Shown here: one piece after another, positions 52,788 to 55,241 of the stretch
Layout of the letters: every line of letters starts with the position of its first letter
Numbering within the stretch: position 1 is the stretch's first letter
NCBI RefSeq assembly: GCF_001942495.1
Contig: NZ_MKZS01000001.1
Span: forward strand, 242,231 to 297,471
Reading direction: 5' to 3'
DNA: 55,241 nt
From: Moorena bouillonii PNG
Lineage (GTDB): Bacteria > Cyanobacteriota > Cyanobacteriia > Cyanobacteriales > Coleofasciculaceae
Program-made: the position numbers and the translations under genes
Notes under the pieces: model-generated
The model's input: only the letters and a program-made list of their open reading frames with translations
What the model was told of the DNA's origin: nothing
Database searches by the model: none

Positions 52788-54866
52788 TTAAGCGATCGCA
52801 TTCACAAAATTCTGATAAGTGCTCTCAACCTTCTCGGCTTGGGAGGCGACATCAGCTTCTAACTGTTTCAAGCGAGCTAATTCTTGCTCCCGATTAATTT
52901 CATGAGATTCTTTTTGCTTCATTAAATTATCTAATTCCCCTTTGCGAGCTTTAATATCATCATCCATCCGCTCAGTTACTTCCTGCTCATACACATCAAA
53001 ACATTCTTTGATAGCATCATAAATTGGTTGCCATTGCTCTTGTGCTACCTCAGGCAAATATTTCACCAACTCTTTTCTAGCTGCTTTCACCAATTCCTTA
53101 CGAGCTTGATCGGCTTGCACGACTCCAACTCCTAATCCTAATAAGGCTAGACCCACTGGTCCAAGAGTAATCCCAGAAACAACGCTAATGATGCCACCAA
53201 TTCCCATGACTGTGATGAAGTTCAGCACAATATTTTTCCAATCGAAACCAGCTCCAGCCATAGCGACTCCTGCTAGATTTCCCCTAGCTAAGGAAAATAA
53301 TCCTGCTGCCCATTTTGCCCAAGCGGGAGCGTTATCTTCTGTAGTGTAGTTGCTGACAGGTCTTACGGTTTGTCCGGTTAATTTTTGATTAATTTTATCC
53401 GTGACTTTAGTATAGGAAGCACCGTAGGTTACTGCACTGCGAGATAGCTGAGCAAAGGCAGCATCCATCTCTTTTTCAGCTGTCTTACTCCACTCTGACA
53501 ATTTATCATTAATATACCGTTCAAATCCTTGCCTCAACTCGGATTCAAAGGCTTCTCGTTTGCCTGTACTCAAGAAATCCATAAACCGGAGTTCAGGTTG
53601 ATAGTGTAAGAAGTCTGACTCAAAGGTATTGCCTAAATTTAAAACATAGGTACGAAATGAATCTGCGATCGCTTTCGCTTTATTATCCCGAACTGTTTTA
53701 ATTTCATCCTTGAATTGCTCACCAATATCCTTGAGTTTATTAAATTCTGGTTCAACGGAATTAATTCGTTCTTTTAACTCATTTAAATCTTGCTCTAGCA
53801 AGGGGATGCGACGTTCAATAGCTTCATGAACATGGTTACTGCCTTGACGGGCTAAGGTTCTCGCTTGTCGTAATTCAGAAATTGCTCGTTCCTTCGTTAA
53901 AAATGTATTGAGTGCTCCCATAAACTCCGGAAATCCTGTGCCATCAAGAGACACGTCTGGATTTTTAACTCGCTTGCGCAGGGCATTAATTGCTGAAATT
54001 TCAAACACTCGTTCATCATAGATATCATATCCATCTACCTGACAATAGTCTGCCAAGTTAGCCTGAAATACTCGCCGTAGTCTATCTTCAGCTTCTTCTA
54101 ATTCTTCTGTATCATCGGGGTCAATCAAACTTTCCCGAATCTGGTCCCAAGCATTAATTAGAAAGAAAACCGTTAATCCCCGGTCTTTTAGATAATTTTC
54201 TAGATAACGACGTTCCCCTAAAGTACAGGGTTGAGTTGCTCTGAGCACAAACAGGATAGCGTGACAATTATTAATGTAACCGAGGGATAACTCATTGCGC
54301 GCTTCCGTATCATTCAGTCCTGGACTATCTACAATTTCAATCCCTTTTTCTAGCAATGGTAAGGGATACTCCACGATGGCATGACTAACATTGGGAAACG
54401 CTAGCTTCTTCTGTTGTTCAAGTCGCTTTGCTTCAGCTGGATCGATGGTATAGCGATGCTTAAAGGATTTAAAATCAATTTCTTCTGGTGGTGTATCATC
54501 ATTAAAGTACACTGTCACATTCTTTTGAGCACCATAGCGTAAAACTGTCAGCAACGCTGTACAAGGATTGACATCACTGGGCAGTAAATTCTCACCAATT
54601 AAAGCATTGAGAAATGTACTTTTTCCCCGCTTCATATCTCCTAATACCAGTAGTCGGAATCGCCCCTGTTGTAAATTTTTACTAGCTTTAGAAATATCTT
54701 CAATATCTCTATCCAAGCCTAACTTACCGGAATTACTCTCCCCTGCGGATTCCGATTGTTCTAGTATATTACTGATTTGACTCAAGTAACTAGCTATTTC
54801 ACCACGCACCGTGGCAACTCGATCGAGATCATTGAGAAAATTTGTGGTTTCGATTTTAGCACTCAT
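52788..54866 (-). CDS. Bacterial dynamin-like GTPase
   Basis: 692 residues, the same length as the crystallised Nostoc BDLP (~693). GTPase motifs: G1 GDMKRGKST (76-84), G2 Thr103 in PCTALL, G3 DSPGL (180-184), G4 NAWD (238-241). A long helical neck/trunk follows (about 310-530 and 590-690), with a hydrophobic membrane paddle at about 541-582 (FITVMGIGGIISVVSGITLG, PVGLALLGLGVG). It should bind and remodel membranes on GTP binding. No second dynamin gene lies beside it, unlike paired bacterial systems. Upstream of the small two-gene unit in the same direction, but separated by an inverted repeat. Confidence 0.92.
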   Translation of the reverse strand: MSAKIETTNFLNDLDRVATVRGEIASYLSQISNILEQSESAGESNSGKLGLDRDIEDISKASKNLQQGRFRLLVLGDMKRGKSTFLNALIGENLLPSDVNPCTALLTVLRYGAQKNVTVYFNDDTPPEEIDFKSFKHRYTIDPAEAKRLEQQKKLAFPNVSHAIVEYPLPLLEKGIEIVDSPGLNDTEARNELSLGYINNCHAILFVLRATQPCTLGERRYLENYLKDRGLTVFFLINAWDQIRESLIDPDDTEELEEAEDRLRRVFQANLADYCQVDGYDIYDERVFEISAINALRKRVKNPDVSLDGTGFPEFMGALNTFLTKERAISELRQARTLARQGSNHVHEAIERRIPLLEQDLNELKERINSVEPEFNKLKDIGEQFKDEIKTVRDNKAKAIADSFRTYVLNLGNTFESDFLHYQPELRFMDFLSTGKREAFESELRQGFERYINDKLSEWSKTAEKEMDAAFAQLSRSAVTYGASYTKVTDKINQKLTGQTVRPVSNYTTEDNAPAWAKWAAGLFSLARGNLAGVAMAGAGFDWKNIVLNFITVMGIGGIISVVSGITLGPVGLALLGLGVGVVQADQARKELVKAARKELVKYLPEVAQEQWQPIYDAIKECFDVYEQEVTERMDDDIKARKGELDNLMKQKESHEINREQELARLKQLEADVASQAEKVESTYQNFVNAIA

Positions 54867-55241
54867 AGTTATATAGCGTTTGTATCTAGGTTGTCAACAC
54901 ACGTATTGTAAAAAAAGGCAATAGGCAATAGGCAATAGGCAATAGGGAACAGGGAACAGGGAAGAGTAGTCAAGAGATGCGAGTAGTTTTTGGTGTTATG
55001 CTCAATTAGCATTCGTTTTCATGATCTATTTAGAAATGCTATAGTTTTAGCTTAGCTAATTAATGGTTTCAACACTTCCGACTCTCTACTACCTAGGGGA
55101 GCATGTAACTTTTGTTAATCTCTGATTTAGATTCCCCGTTTCCCTTAATAAGGGGGACTTTTTAATCTAATTCCCCCCTTTTTTAAGCTATCCATTAGGC
55201 AAAAGTAGTCGAAACGGTGATAGAGACTAGGATTTAGGCAA
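54867..55241. repeat. Window end: AATAGGC repeats, no gene
   Basis: Seven-base units AATAGGC (x4) and AACAGGG (x2) occupy about 54916-54962. Near 55135-55190 CCCTTAATAAGGG and CCCCCCTTTTTT are short inverted stretches of the type found at element ends. I see no coding sequence. Confidence 0.6.

Overview
The window looks like chromosome of a large-genome filamentous cyanobacterium, most like Moorea/Moorena or a close relative. The reasons are frequent HIP1 octamers (GCGATCGC), typical cyanobacterial genes (SipA-like DUF3148 protein, methionine-salvage RuBisCO-like enolase, ThiE with a long N-terminal domain, HK/REC arrays, pentapeptide repeats, bacterial dynamin) and very many short dispersed repeats, including the palindromic family GTTCGCGTAGCGTGGCC and heptamers such as GGGAGTA and ATTCCCG. 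The taxon is an inference from style; no rRNA is present.

Layout. 1-8.5 kb: two-component signalling island with the tail of one hybrid kinase, a membrane dCache-PAS-PAS-HK-REC kinase, a REC-HK, and a translationally coupled REC plus REC-PAS-HK pair; a broken Ser/Thr-kinase start lies between them. 8.7-12.7 kb (minus): a zinc-ribbon gene cut by a stop codon, lactate-permease-family transporter and serine acetyltransferase in one tight unit, and a haem-oxygenase-fold iron enzyme. 13-16.7 kb (minus): thiC with a TPP riboswitch and promoter, then ftsH. 17-20.2 kb: methionine salvage genes mtnD-mtnW-mtnX-mtnB. 20.3-21.4 kb: Ca2+/Na+ antiporter. 21.7-23 kb: wreckage of a secreted beta-helix gene and a MITE. 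23-32.2 kb: nucleotide-sugar locus (rfbF, epimerase, two C-methyltransferase-like proteins, an amputated third), with a HEAT-repeat protein, a MITE-split DUF2358 gene and L-2-hydroxyglutarate oxidase. 32.3-33.7 kb: thiE-thiS. 34-37 kb: secreted beta-helix protein and a small esterase. 37-40.7 kb: two IS200/IS605-type elements (TnpA+TnpB; TnpB only) flanking a Crp/Fnr regulator amputated at both ends. 41-44 kb: sirohydrochlorin chelatase, SipA, WecA/MraY-like transferase. 44.4-48.5 kb: unknown membrane protein, pentapeptide protein, DUF2259-like secreted protein, HTH protein. 48.5-51 kb: repeat nest with a frameshifted IS4-family element. 51-55 kb: orphan ABC ATPase, an unknown two-gene cassette and a dynamin-like GTPase.

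The main theme of the accessory DNA is repair-poor, repeat-driven gene remodelling: a 34-bp duplication that frameshifts a signal peptide, a foldback MITE with clear 8-9 bp target duplications (one inside a gene), and palindromic repeats that have become protein-coding inside TnpB and a secreted protein. No single defence or biosynthetic system that is clearly new is complete here. The best functional unknowns are the small gene pair beside the dynamin, the cysE/lactate-permease unit, the lone haem-oxygenase-fold enzyme and the TnpB-linked guide-RNA candidates.
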